A program made the position numbers and the translations under genes. A stretch of DNA of 37,645 nucleotides from Calditrichia bacterium. Its GTDB lineage: Bacteria; Calditrichota; Calditrichia; Calditrichales; J004. The notes beneath the pieces are model-generated. The model worked only from the letters and a program-made list of their open reading frames with translations, did no database searches and was not told the origin of the DNA. Below, piece by piece: positions 29,165-37,645 of the stretch. Location of the stretch: the NCBI GenBank assembly GCA_026991535.1, contig JALXBH010000285.1, positions 1 to 37,645 of the forward strand, read 5' to 3'. Every line of letters begins with the position of its first letter. Position 1 is the stretch's first letter.

Positions 29165-31864
29165 CTATTTCATCAAAACCATACGGTGCGACCCGACAAA
29201 ATTATCCGTGCTTAAGCGGTAAATATAAACCCCCGAGGGCATTTCCCGGCCGGCGTCGTTTCGTCCGTTCCATACGGCACTGTAGCTGCCGGCTTCGGGA
29301 ACTCCGTCATAAAGAGTGGTAATTTTTTGTCCCAAAAGATTGTAAACCTCCAGTAAAACCCTGGCCGATGAGCCGGGCAGATCAAAGCGGATCGTGGTTG
29401 AAGGATTAAAAGGATTGGGGCTGTTTTGATACAAAGCGAAAGCCTCCGGGACATTGCCCTTTTTCCCATCGCCGACAGCGCTTTCGGGAGTGGCGCTCAG
29501 GGGGCCGTGCTCGGTACGCACACCGTTATTATCCACATCCACCAGTTTGTAATAATATGTGTTGCCATTATAAACATAAGTATCGGTAAAGGTATAGTCA
29601 TGGGCCCGGTTACTGGTGCCCGCGCCCCTGAGATCGGAATTGCGGGTATAGGAATCCAACAGTTGGAACTCTCCGTCGGGGGCGTCACTGCGTAAAATCT
29701 CAAAGCCCTGGTTTTGCAGTTCGGAAGCGGTACTCCATTTTAAAGTGACCCACCCGTCTCCGGCGTCGGCGGAAAAGGAAGCCAGCTCCACGGGCAGGGA
29801 AGCGTCAGCGCCCTGTATGGCGCCGGTCCACCAGGAAAAATCGGCTATTCCCGATAAAGTTAAGGTATTGTCCGTTGTATTGACCACGGAGGAGGCCTGT
29901 TCCGCCCAGGTGTTGCCGTCAGTGGATTTAAACAGCCGCAGATCGGCTTCGGTAAGGCCGTTGAGTTCACTGTCGAGATAATTGAAAACCAGTGTGGCGT
30001 TAAGGCCGCTGTTATTGGCGGGGTTTATTTGATAGTAACGTTCAATCCCCTGCGGGCCCTGGGCCTCGTGTCCCCGGATTATGGTGGTGCTGCCCATATC
30101 GGCGGAAGTAGTGATTTTTGCCCCCAGCCCGGCGACGTCCTCATCGATATTGTTTAAATTGCGCGTGGTTTGAATTTGTCCGCTGGCGCCCTGGACATTG
30201 CCGCCCGCTTCATATAAACGGGCCGATGAACCCAATGTCACCGTTTGACCGTTAAGATCCAGGTTGTCGTATAAAAACAGATTTCCGTTAATGACCGCAT
30301 CGGAGGAGAGGGTGAGGCCGGCGGAGCTGCCGATCACCATATGGTTTACCGTCGGCGTTCCGGACAAGACCGGCGAAGCGCCGCCGCTGTAGTTGATAAT
30401 GCCCACATTGTCGGTGGAAACAGGAACGCCGGAGGACCAGTTGGCCGTCTCCGTCCATGTGGATGAATAAGTGTTCAGCCAAGTGTTAAAGGCCGATGAA
30501 TTGACCCAGACGGGACCTGTTAGCGTACCGTCATTATTACCGGCAGTAAAATCCGGTAGAGTGGAGCCGGAAGTATTGTCGAAATTATAATATCCGACAA
30601 GATTGGTTTCATTACCCACAAGCGCCCGGAACATATTTTCGCGGATGTCCTGTTCCGTTAATGTACTTTTCCAGATACGTACTTCGTCAATCATGCCCGC
30701 GGTTAAGCTTCTGGTTGTTGTCTGTGACGAGCCGATGGATGAAGAGCCGGTGGGGGCAAGTGGATCTGTCGGGTCTCCGCTTTCCACATAAACCGCCACT
30801 CCATCAAGATATATCGTACATTCTCCCAGCGAACCTATGCTAAAAGCGACGTGATGCCATCCGGTTCCTATATTTATTCCCGAGGGAATCCATCTGCGGA
30901 GGTCATATAAAACAATGAGCTCGTTGCCGGCGTTATCCCAGTCACTACTACCGACGCCAATGCCATATCCCGTATCATGATCACCGATGTGGACAAAAGC
31001 GCCCTTTTCGCTGGTACTGGCTAAGTATACCCAGCTTTCTACGGTTAGTGTTGTGGTGCTGAGTCCGAATATGGAAGAAATCGTTACATAGTCCAGGGTA
31101 AAATCCAGGGCTTGCTTTGGGCCGGCGAAAGCGGCGGATGCCTGCCATTCATTGCCCGTCATATTATAGAGCGTCGCGTTATGACTTGCCGAGGATTGGG
31201 CGTCGGCTGTGGAAGTCCCACTGGATTCGTTAAGCTTATAATAGGCGACCAGGCCTGTTTCCGTACCGCTAAGCTCTTTATACATATTGGCACGAATCGT
31301 GGCCAGGGAAAAGTCGGCATTCCATACACGGACTTCATCTATTTTTCCATTAAAGAAGCGCTCGGCCGGACTAAAAATGGCCCCGATATAAAAAATATCA
31401 TTAGCAGTGAAATCGCTCCCAGGTCCTAAAGAACCGCTTACGTCTACCTGTCCGTTTATAGTAATGTAAGCAACTGTCGTCGAACTCTTCCAGGCCGCGG
31501 CGACATGATACCAGGTATTGGTATTCAGGGCCGTCGTGCTATTGAGCTTGTATTGTTGTCCACTGAAGGTCAATACGAATTGCAACATATTTTTAGGTTG
31601 ATTCACTCCCGGGTCTCCCAGGCGGAGAAGAGCGGCACCATTACCCTCTATGCCCATTATGCTGCTGATATCATAATCGCCCGTCGGAAAGGATTCAACA
31701 TATATCCAGGCTTCCAGTATAACACTGTTACCCGGCCCGTCCAGGTCCATGGCATTGTTAGTCGTCACATAGTCATCGACGCCGTCAAAGCGGAGCGTAT
31801 TGTTTTGCGCGAAAGTAAAGCGAACTGACGCTAAAATTAACAGAATTAAAGTAAGAGTCCTCAT
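29165..31864 (-). CDS. Secreted double-LamG protein with sorting/FlgD-like C-terminus
   Basis: An 899-residue exported protein. Signal peptide MRTLTLILLILASVRFTFAQ; two LamG/concanavalin-like lectin domains (about residues 22-215 and 250-450), each with an LRFDGVDDYV- or ALDFTLDYVTIS-type start and a DEVRVWN/DEVRIWK end; a middle beta region (TWTETANWSSGVPVSTDNVG); a fibronectin-like stretch (LPVELASFSADAGDGWVTLK); and a final ~85 residues with YQNSPNPFNPSTTIRFDLPG and SGVYIYRLSTDNF. That last domain is the FlgD-like/type-A sorting domain used for type IX-like secretion in FCB bacteria. It probably binds carbohydrate at the cell surface. AAAAGGAGG stands just before the ATG. No catalytic domain is visible. 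Confidence 0.85.
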   Translation of the reverse strand: MRTLTLILLILASVRFTFAQNNTLRFDGVDDYVTTNNAMDLDGPGNSVILEAWIYVESFPTGDYDISSIMGIEGNGAALLRLGDPGVNQPKNMLQFVLTFSGQQYKLNSTTALNTNTWYHVAAAWKSSTTVAYITINGQVDVSGSLGPGSDFTANDIFYIGAIFSPAERFFNGKIDEVRVWNADFSLATIRANMYKELSGTETGLVAYYKLNESSGTSTADAQSSASHNATLYNMTGNEWQASAAFAGPKQALDFTLDYVTISSIFGLSTTTLTVESWVYLASTSEKGAFVHIGDHDTGYGIGVGSSDWDNAGNELIVLYDLRRWIPSGINIGTGWHHVAFSIGSLGECTIYLDGVAVYVESGDPTDPLAPTGSSSIGSSQTTTRSLTAGMIDEVRIWKSTLTEQDIRENMFRALVGNETNLVGYYNFDNTSGSTLPDFTAGNNDGTLTGPVWVNSSAFNTWLNTYSSTWTETANWSSGVPVSTDNVGIINYSGGASPVLSGTPTVNHMVIGSSAGLTLSSDAVINGNLFLYDNLDLNGQTVTLGSSARLYEAGGNVQGASGQIQTTRNLNNIDEDVAGLGAKITTSADMGSTTIIRGHEAQGPQGIERYYQINPANNSGLNATLVFNYLDSELNGLTEADLRLFKSTDGNTWAEQASSVVNTTDNTLTLSGIADFSWWTGAIQGADASLPVELASFSADAGDGWVTLKWSTASELQNQGFEILRSDAPDGEFQLLDSYTRNSDLRGAGTSNRAHDYTFTDTYVYNGNTYYYKLVDVDNNGVRTEHGPLSATPESAVGDGKKGNVPEAFALYQNSPNPFNPSTTIRFDLPGSSARVLLEVYNLLGQKITTLYDGVPEAGSYSAVWNGRNDAGREMPSGVYIYRLSTDNFVGSHRMVLMK

Positions 31865-32352
31865 TGCTCATCCTCCTTTTAGTGAAACATTATGGCATGG
31901 TTGGGAAGTATCGCATGCGTTCTAATGGGATGATCGATTGCTTACCACAAGATATAAATGGCTTTAGGCGACTGTTTGATAAAATTGGTAAATCTTAACA
32001 AGTTTCTTTAAAAATATCGCTCTTTGGGAGAGCAAAGGGTGTCGGCCTGCCGGGGGAACAGTGTGATTAAGAGGATGCGCTTGATTTTTATTCTTACGCC
32101 GGATGAAAAGAAATTGACCTGAGAAGGGCAAATATCGTAACAAATCCCTAAAAGGATCGCCGGGGAGGAAAGGCTGCCGTCGCTGTTTACCCGTTCCTTC
32201 CTGGTATTCATATAACATTCCGTCTGATGGTTTTATCATATTCCAATACAATGGTCTGTATTAATAATTAATCTTTATCAAATAAATAACTTAATTATAT
32301 TAGCGCTTTGTTGTAAAAAAGTTTATTTTTAGATGCAAACAAGGAGTTGAAG
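31865..32352. other. Divergent intergenic region
   Basis: This AT-rich stretch of ~490 nt lies between the leftward LamG gene and the rightward thr operon, so it must carry both promoters. I looked for a threonine/isoleucine-rich leader peptide with an attenuator ahead of thrA and saw none. A minus-strand frame at 31964-32251 has no ribosome site or family features and was not accepted. Confidence 0.5.
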
Positions 32353-34767
32353 ATGCAGGTATTAAAATTCGGCGGCACCTCGGTGGGCAGCGCGCAAAGC
32401 CTTGAACGGGTGGCGGCCATCATTGCCCGCAGGGTGGAACAGGGCCGGCGGCCGGTGGTGGTGGTATCCGCCTTTTCCGGGGTGACCAATCTGCTGCAAA
32501 AGCTAAGCGAACAGGCCCCGGCCGGGGATGGCGCCTATGAAAAAACACTGGCGGAGATCGAACAGCGTCATCTGGAGATGATCGCCGCCCTGTTGCCGGA
32601 ACGGCAAAGCGAAACAACGCGGGAGATCGAACCCTTTTTAAAGCGCCTGCGCGAGGCGGCGCTGGGGGCCCGTCTGCTGGGCGAGTGTTCCCCGCGCATC
32701 CGTGATTTGCTGCTGGGCTTTGGCGAACGACTTTCGGCGGCCATCATCGCCGCTTTTTTCCGCGCCAGGGGGCTGGACGCCGAATGCCGCGACGCCTCGA
32801 AAATCTTGATTAGCGATGATCACTTCGGTCATGCCCGTCTGATGCGCGAGCGCAGCGCCGAAAACATACGCCGTGTTCTGCCCGGCGGACGCCGGGTAAA
32901 CGTGGTTACCGGCTTCATTGCCGCCACCCCGGAAGGGGTGCCCACCACCCTGGGGCGCGGCGGTTCCGACTATACGGCCGCCATTCTCGCCGCCGCCCTG
33001 CGGGCGCCGGCGGTGGAAATCTGGACCGACGTCAGCGGGGTGTTCAGCGCCAACCCGGCGGTTGTGCCCGCCGCCCGCCCCCTGCGGGCCATCACCTACC
33101 AGGAGGCCATGGAGCTTTCCCACTTTGGCGCCGGGGTGCTGTATGCCCCCACCATACAACCGGCCATGGAAAAGGATATCCCCATCCATATTCTCAACAC
33201 CTTTGAACCCGACGCGCCGGGGACGGTAATCAACCGCCGGGGCAGCGGCGAAAAGCATCCCGTAACCGGCATCACGGCCATCGGGGATATTGCCCTGCTG
33301 ACCATCGAGGGCAGCGGCATGGTGGGCGTTCCCGGCGTGGCGGCGCGGTTGTTCCACTTCCTGGCCGAAGCGGGCGTCAATGTCATCCTGATCACCCAGG
33401 CCTCCTCGGAGCATTCCATCTGCGTGGCCGTGGCTCCCGGCGATGTTGCCCGGGCCCGCAAGGCGATCGAAAGCGGTTTCCGCCATGAGATTAAGGCCCA
33501 TGAGATGGAGAGGGTTAAAACGGAAACGGGACTGGCGGTGCTGGCGGTGGTGGGGCAGAATATGCGCCGCGTGCCGGGTATCGCCGCCCGTCTGTTTTCC
33601 GCGCTGGGCAGCGCCGGCATCAATGTGGACGCCATTGCCCAGGGATCGTCGGAGTTAAACGTTTCCGTCGTTATCCGCGGCGACGATTTGCACCGGGCCC
33701 TGAATGTGGTGCATCACGCCTTTTTTGAAGAATCCGGCGCGGGTATATATCTCCTGGGCACCGGCGGGGTGGGGCGCGCCCTGTTGCGGCAGCTTAAGGC
33801 GCTGGGCAGCGGGGCGCCCGCGGTGCGCGGCCTGGCCAACAGCCGGAAGATGCTCTGTTGCCGGAAGCCGGTCGATCCGGCCCGCTGGGAAGAGGAATTG
33901 GGGAACAGCCCATTGGCATCGGAGCCGCAATCCTTTCTAGACAAGATGAGCCCCGGTTCGGTGCTGGTGGATTGCACGGCCAGCGAACAGGCTGCGCAAC
34001 TGTATGAAGCGGCCCTGTCCAAAGGGGTTGCCGTGGTGACCGCCAATAAGATCGCCCTGGCGCAATCACAAAAGCGATACAACACCCTACAGGCGCTGGC
34101 CCGCCCCCTGGGCTACGAGGCCACGGTGGGCGCAGGGCTGCCGGTGATCTCCACCCTGAAAATGCTCCGGCGTTGCGGCGACACCATCACCCGCGTGGAA
34201 GGGGTGCTTTCCGGCTCGCTCAGTTATATCTTTTCCAATTTTGTTCCCGGGGTAAAATTTAGCGATATTGTGCGCCGGGCCGGAGAGGCGGGCTATACCG
34301 AACCGGACCCCCGGCTGGATTTAAGCGGCGCCGATGCGGCGCGTAAGATTCTGATCATCGCCCGGGAATGCGGATTGCAGGCGGAACCGGCCGATGTGCG
34401 GCTGAACGGTTTTTTACCGCCGGAATGCATGGCGGCCGGGGATGTGCCGGCCTTTTTCCAAGCCCTGGAGAGCGCCGACGATTATTTCCGCTCTCTGGTG
34501 GAAAAGGCGGCTGCCGGCGGAAAAAAACTGTGTTACAGCGCCCGCTATGAAGAGGGGCGTCTGAGCGCCGGTTTGATTGAGATTGAAGCCGGACATCCCT
34601 TTTATGAACTGCGCGACGGCGAAAACATGCTGATCATTCACAGCCGTTTGTATGCCGAAAAGCCGTTGATCATCCGCGGCATGGGCGCGGGGACGGAGGT
34701 GACCGCTTCCGCGGTATTGAATGATATTCTGACCTGTTGGGGCAGGGTTATGACCAATGACAAATGA
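32353..34767 (+). CDS. thrA: Bifunctional aspartokinase / homoserine dehydrogenase
   Basis: An 804-residue fused enzyme that performs the first and third steps from aspartate to threonine and methionine: aspartate to aspartyl phosphate, and aspartate semialdehyde to homoserine. The kinase starts MQVLKFGGTSVGSAQS and includes TLGRGGSDYTAAIL; two ACT regions (GVPGVAARLFHFLAEAGVNV and VPGIAARLFSALGSAGINVD) would bind the feedback effector; the dehydrogenase begins near residue 465 (YLLGTGGVGRALLRQL) and has EGVLSGSLSYIFSNF near 612. The start is the ATG at 32353, with AAGGAG at 32341-32346. Length is close to E. coli ThrA (820). The last codons, MTNDK and the stop, are made by the first unit of the tandem repeat that follows. 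Confidence 0.95.
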   Translation: MQVLKFGGTSVGSAQSLERVAAIIARRVEQGRRPVVVVSAFSGVTNLLQKLSEQAPAGDGAYEKTLAEIEQRHLEMIAALLPERQSETTREIEPFLKRLREAALGARLLGECSPRIRDLLLGFGERLSAAIIAAFFRARGLDAECRDASKILISDDHFGHARLMRERSAENIRRVLPGGRRVNVVTGFIAATPEGVPTTLGRGGSDYTAAILAAALRAPAVEIWTDVSGVFSANPAVVPAARPLRAITYQEAMELSHFGAGVLYAPTIQPAMEKDIPIHILNTFEPDAPGTVINRRGSGEKHPVTGITAIGDIALLTIEGSGMVGVPGVAARLFHFLAEAGVNVILITQASSEHSICVAVAPGDVARARKAIESGFRHEIKAHEMERVKTETGLAVLAVVGQNMRRVPGIAARLFSALGSAGINVDAIAQGSSELNVSVVIRGDDLHRALNVVHHAFFEESGAGIYLLGTGGVGRALLRQLKALGSGAPAVRGLANSRKMLCCRKPVDPARWEEELGNSPLASEPQSFLDKMSPGSVLVDCTASEQAAQLYEAALSKGVAVVTANKIALAQSQKRYNTLQALARPLGYEATVGAGLPVISTLKMLRRCGDTITRVEGVLSGSLSYIFSNFVPGVKFSDIVRRAGEAGYTEPDPRLDLSGADAARKILIIARECGLQAEPADVRLNGFLPPECMAAGDVPAFFQALESADDYFRSLVEKAAAGGKKLCYSARYEEGRLSAGLIEIEAGHPFYELRDGENMLIIHSRLYAEKPLIIRGMGAGTEVTASAVLNDILTCWGRVMTNDK

Positions 34768-35034
34768 ATAATGACAAATGAATAATGACAAATGAATTAT
34801 GACAAATGAATTATGACAAATGAATTATGACAAATGACAAATGACAAATGAATTATGACCAATGACCCGACGGAGCCGGGCAGGCAAATGAGTTGCCGGA
34901 GAGGTTGTCATTGCGAGTGCAGTGCAGCAATCCTCCGACAGACGCTTTTTTTATTTTGTATTAGCTGTTTGAATAATGGGGAGGAAGAGACCTGAAGAGA
35001 CCTTCCGGGTTTCCAAAACCCGGAAGGTTGCGGT
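34755..35034 (+). repeat. Tandem units and dispersed element between thrA and thrB
   Basis: About eight units of the type TGACAAATGAATTA run from 34755 to ~34860, followed by a GGAGCCGGGCAGGCAAATGA module, GTTGTCATTGCGAGTGCAG, CAATCCTCCGACAGACGC, a TTTATTTTGTATTAGC tract and a 12-bp hairpin ACCTTCCGGGTT/AACCCGGAAGGT (35000-35028). These are the modules of elements A-C in reverse orientation. They fill most of the 318-nt gap before thrB. Confidence 0.7.
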
Positions 35035-35085
35035 CATGTATTGAGGGCGTAGTGAAGCAATCTGGAAAATGAAAAGAGGAGTGTA

Positions 35086-36033
35086 GTGAAAAATGGTGTG
35101 AGCGCCTTTGCCCCGGCGTCGGTATCCAATCTGGCCTGTGGGTTTGACGTGCTGGGCTTTGCCCTGGAAAGCGCCGGCGATGTGGTGCATGCCCGCTTTG
35201 ACGACTCGGTTGAGACCGTGGTCATTAGCGACATAACGGGCGATGACGGCCGGTTGCCCCGCGCGGTGCGTAAAAACACGGCCGGCATGGCCGTAATGGC
35301 CCTGTTGGAAAAAATAAAACCCGTGCCGGCGGGTATCTCGCTGGTCATAGAAAAAAAAATGCCCTTTGCCAGCGGCATGGGTTCCAGCGCGGCCAGCGCG
35401 GCGGCGGCGGTAAAAGCGGTTAACCATTTGCTGGGCGACCCGCTGGATGAAACGGCCCTGCTGGAGTGTGTTATCGCCGCCGAGGCCACGATCAGCGGAG
35501 GCGCCCATGCCGATAACGCCGCGCCCGCCCTGCTGGGCGGATTGGTTTTGGCCCGGGAAGTCGATCCGCCGGATATCCTGTCCCTGCCCGTTCCCGCGGG
35601 GCTCAGTTATGTTCTGATACATCCCCGGGTGGCGGTGGAAACCAAACAGGCCCGCCAGGCCCTGCCGGCGTCCATAGCGCTTAAAACCGGCGTAAGCCAT
35701 TGGGCCAACACGGCGGCGCTGGTACATGCCCTGCATACCGCTGATTTTGCCCTGCTGGCCCGTGCCATGCGGGATTTTATCGCCGAACCCATACGCCGAC
35801 GGTATATTCCCCATTATGAAGCGATGAAACGGGCGGCTCTGGAAGCGGGAGCGCTGACCTTTAATATTTCCGGCAGTGGCCCGGCTGTTTTTTCCTTTTG
35901 CTCCTCGAGGTCAACGGCGGACAGGGTGGCCCGGATTCTGACGGAATTTTGTGATCGGGAAAGGATCGATCACGGTATGTTTGTCGGGGCGATACGTTCG
36001 CGCGGGGCTGTCATTACCGGCGCAACCCGTTAG
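35086..36033 (+). CDS. thrB: Homoserine kinase
   Basis: A 315-residue GHMP-family kinase that phosphorylates homoserine before threonine synthase acts. It starts with SAFAPASVSNLACGFDVLGF, the homoserine-kinase version of the first motif, has the phosphate loop MPFASGMGSSAASAAA (residues ~92-107), and ends with the third motif FNISGSGPAVFSFC. Length is normal. The start is a GTG with GAGGAG upstream; no ATG fits better. It is followed after ~240 nt by thrC, the gap again holding a dispersed repeat. With thrA and thrC it forms a complete threonine operon in standard order. Confidence 0.95.
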   Translation: MKNGVSAFAPASVSNLACGFDVLGFALESAGDVVHARFDDSVETVVISDITGDDGRLPRAVRKNTAGMAVMALLEKIKPVPAGISLVIEKKMPFASGMGSSAASAAAAVKAVNHLLGDPLDETALLECVIAAEATISGGAHADNAAPALLGGLVLAREVDPPDILSLPVPAGLSYVLIHPRVAVETKQARQALPASIALKTGVSHWANTAALVHALHTADFALLARAMRDFIAEPIRRRYIPHYEAMKRAALEAGALTFNISGSGPAVFSFCSSRSTADRVARILTEFCDRERIDHGMFVGAIRSRGAVITGATR

Positions 36034-36245
36034 TGGGCAGGCAAATGACCAATGACAAATGACAAATGAATTATGACAAATGAGCCGGTTGCAAGCGAAT
36101 GGTGGGCAGGAGGCAGTAAGCAGTATCAGCGCAGGCCATCAGTCCTCCGACAGATGCTTTTTGTATTTTTTATTTTGTATTAGCTATTTGAATAATGGAG
36201 AGGTAGAGACCTTCCAGGTTTTAAAGACCTGGAAGGTCGCGCCAA
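36034..36245 (+). repeat. Dispersed element between thrB and thrC
   Basis: The gap shows ATGACAAATGAATTATGACA units (36045-36083), GCGCAGGCCATCAGTCCTCC, GACAGATGC, a TTTGTATTTTTTATTTTGTA tract, and a perfect 12-bp hairpin GACCTTCCAGGT / ACCTGGAAGGTC (36208-36219 and 36227-36238). Module order is the same as between thrA and thrB. The hairpin has no T tract, so it is unlikely to be an intrinsic terminator. Confidence 0.7.
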
Positions 36246-36276
36246 GGCCATCCCCTCAAAGGGAAAAGGAAGTAGT

Positions 36277-37581
36277 ATGAAGTTTTACAGCACGCAACAG
36301 CAATCGCCCCCGGTGGACTTAAAGGAGGCCGTTATCCGCGGCATGCCGGCCGACAAGGGACTCTACATGCCGGAGCTCCTTCCCCGTTTGCCGGAAAGTT
36401 TTTTCCGGGCGCTGCCCGGTCTTTCCCTGCCGGAGATTGCCTGGCACGTTAGCCGGCCGTTCCTGGCCGCTGCTCTGGATGACGCCGCCATCCGCCGGGT
36501 TATCGGGGAGTCGATTACCTTTGAAACACCCCTGGTCGCTGTCGGGGAAGGTGTTTATGCCCTGGAACTCTTTCACGGGCCGACACTGGCTTTTAAGGAT
36601 GTGGGGGCGCGCTTCATGGCCCGTTTAATGGGCCGGTTGCTAAAATCCGGGGGGCCCACCGTACATATTCTGGCGGCCACCTCCGGCGATACGGGCAGCG
36701 CCGTGGCTCAGGGCTTTTATAATGTGCCCGGTATTCATGTCACCATTCTATACCCCTCGGGCAAAATCAGCGCCGTGCAGGAGCAACAGATCGCCACCCT
36801 GGATAAAAACATCAGCAGCCTGGAGGTGGACGGTACCTTTGACGATTGCCAGCGCCTGGTTAAAAGCGCTTTCCTGGATGAGGGTCTGCGGAAACGGCTT
36901 TTGCTTTCCTCGGCCAATTCCATCAATATCGGCCGTTTATTGCCGCAAACCTTTTACTATTTTTACGCGGCCGGACAACTGGCCCGCCGGGGACGTCCCC
37001 TCGTTTTTTCCGTGCCCAGCGGAAATTTCGGCAATCTGACTGCCGGGCTGATCGCCTGGCGCATGGGGCTGCCGGTGTCGCGTTTTGTCGCCGCCGTGAA
37101 TGCCAACGCCACATTTCCGGCATATCTGCAACAGGGGACGTTCCATCCCGCGCCATCGATTCCCACCCTGTCCAATGCCATGGATGTGGGCAATCCCAGC
37201 AATTTGGGGCGCATTGTCGATCTGTTTAAGGGGGATGTCAATGCCTTGCGGCGCATGGTCGTTTCCCGCTCCTACAGCGATGAGGCGACCCGCCGTGCCA
37301 TCCGTGAAATTTACCGCCATCATGGTTATATACCCGATCCGCATGGCGCCGTGGGCTGGCTGGGGCTGACCGATTATATGCGGGAAACGGAAGGGCAGAG
37401 CATCGGTGTCTTTCTGGAAACGGCCCATCCGGCCAAGTTCGGCGCGGTGGTGGAGGAAGAGACGGGCCGGCGCCTGGAGATACCGCCCCGGCTGGCCTCC
37501 TTCATGGGGCGCAAAAAAACAAGCCGGCCGATTTCCGCCCGTTATGAGGATTTTAAAGAGTATCTTTTATCACTGGAATAA
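36277..37581 (+). CDS. thrC: Threonine synthase
   Basis: A 434-residue PLP enzyme turning O-phosphohomoserine into threonine, the last step of the pathway. It opens MKFYSTQQQSPPVDLKEAVI as in the proteobacterial/Bacteroidota long form. The PLP lysine is K107 in GPTLAFKDVGARFMAR. The phosphate-binding region is LAATSGDTGSAVAQGF, and FSVPSGNFGNLTAGL is also typical. The ATG follows GGGAAAAGGAAG. Length agrees with the family (about 430). No terminator is seen directly after it, only a GC-rich hairpin at 37597-37617 without a T tract. Confidence 0.95.
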   Translation: MKFYSTQQQSPPVDLKEAVIRGMPADKGLYMPELLPRLPESFFRALPGLSLPEIAWHVSRPFLAAALDDAAIRRVIGESITFETPLVAVGEGVYALELFHGPTLAFKDVGARFMARLMGRLLKSGGPTVHILAATSGDTGSAVAQGFYNVPGIHVTILYPSGKISAVQEQQIATLDKNISSLEVDGTFDDCQRLVKSAFLDEGLRKRLLLSSANSINIGRLLPQTFYYFYAAGQLARRGRPLVFSVPSGNFGNLTAGLIAWRMGLPVSRFVAAVNANATFPAYLQQGTFHPAPSIPTLSNAMDVGNPSNLGRIVDLFKGDVNALRRMVVSRSYSDEATRRAIREIYRHHGYIPDPHGAVGWLGLTDYMRETEGQSIGVFLETAHPAKFGAVVEEETGRRLEIPPRLASFMGRKKTSRPISARYEDFKEYLLSLE

Positions 37582-37622
37582 CCGACCCGCCTCAATCCTT
37601 CCCGGGCTCCGGGGAGGGGATA

Positions 37623-37645
37623 ATGTTTCCGGAAATGCGGCAAAG
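37623..37645 (+). CDS. Possible start of a further gene (partial)
   Basis: An ATG at 37623 stands behind GGGGAGGGG and opens MFPEMRQ before the window ends. The opening resembles that of FMN-binding, pyridoxamine-phosphate-oxidase-like proteins (MFREMRR...), but seven residues cannot decide this. The ribosome site lies in the right arm of a hairpin (37597-37617). Confidence 0.35.

Noticed and set aside
31964-32251. A 95-residue minus-strand frame between the LamG gene and thrA
   Set aside because: No ribosome site, no family features, and it lies in the region expected to hold two promoters.
36208-36238. Hairpin between thrB and thrC as a transcription terminator
   Set aside because: Perfect 12-bp stem but no T tract, and it belongs to a repeat family found at other sites.

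Overview
The window looks like the chromosome of a bacterium of the FCB group, probably Calditrichota or a near relative. Three things suggest this: a secreted LamG protein with a C-terminal sorting/FlgD-like domain of the 'NSPNPFNPST' type; a TPR-membrane-AraC one-component regulator of the Bacteroidota/Calditrichota kind; and a fused aspartokinase-homoserine dehydrogenase. Strong Shine-Dalgarno sequences at most starts argue against Bacteroidota proper. The assignment is an inference from protein style, not from a marker gene.

Layout. 1-2617: end of uvrC, a translationally coupled hemerythrin-like protein, a small unknown protein and a SEC-C protein. 2750-14248: a type III CRISPR-cas locus read rightward: cas6; an operon of overlapping genes for an HD-less cas10, a single Cas7, Csx10, a double Cas7, a small TIGR04423/Csx19-like protein and a TIGR03986 RAMP; then a CARF protein with a RelE-like tail, cas1 and two different cas2 genes. 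An HD-less Cas10 with Csx10 is the signature of subtype III-D. 14470-17187: CRISPR array 1, with 36 intact 35-nt repeats plus one broken repeat. 17188-17863: dispersed palindromic repeats. 17864-25539: an accessory block between two arrays: TIGR02710-type CARF-HEPN protein, small unknown, DUF2130 nuclease, unknown, PD-(D/E)XK nuclease, NE0113-type CARF protein, DUF4258 protein, lipoprotein and a frameshifted gene. 25727-26254: CRISPR array 2, small and decayed, with palindromic elements inside its repeats. 27041-31864: AraC-type regulator and LamG protein, both leftward. 32353-37581: thrA-thrB-thrC, with copies of the same dispersed repeat in both gaps. A possible new gene starts at the right edge.

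How it works together (inference). Cas6 would cut both arrays, because their repeats share the same 3' part and the same 8-nt handle ATTAAGAC. The Cas10 complex would bind target RNA and, since Cas10 keeps GGDD but lacks the HD nuclease, would act mainly by making cyclic oligoadenylate. Three CARF proteins could sense or degrade that signal. Several spacers are antisense to a Shine-Dalgarno plus start codon, which fits RNA targeting. Spacers 1, 7 and 33 sample the start of the same gene from at least two related invaders.

The points most worth following up are the repeated sampling of one target gene, the spacer antisense to a tRNA, the CARF-RelE fusion, the nuclease block between the arrays, and the palindromic elements that have inserted into CRISPR repeats.
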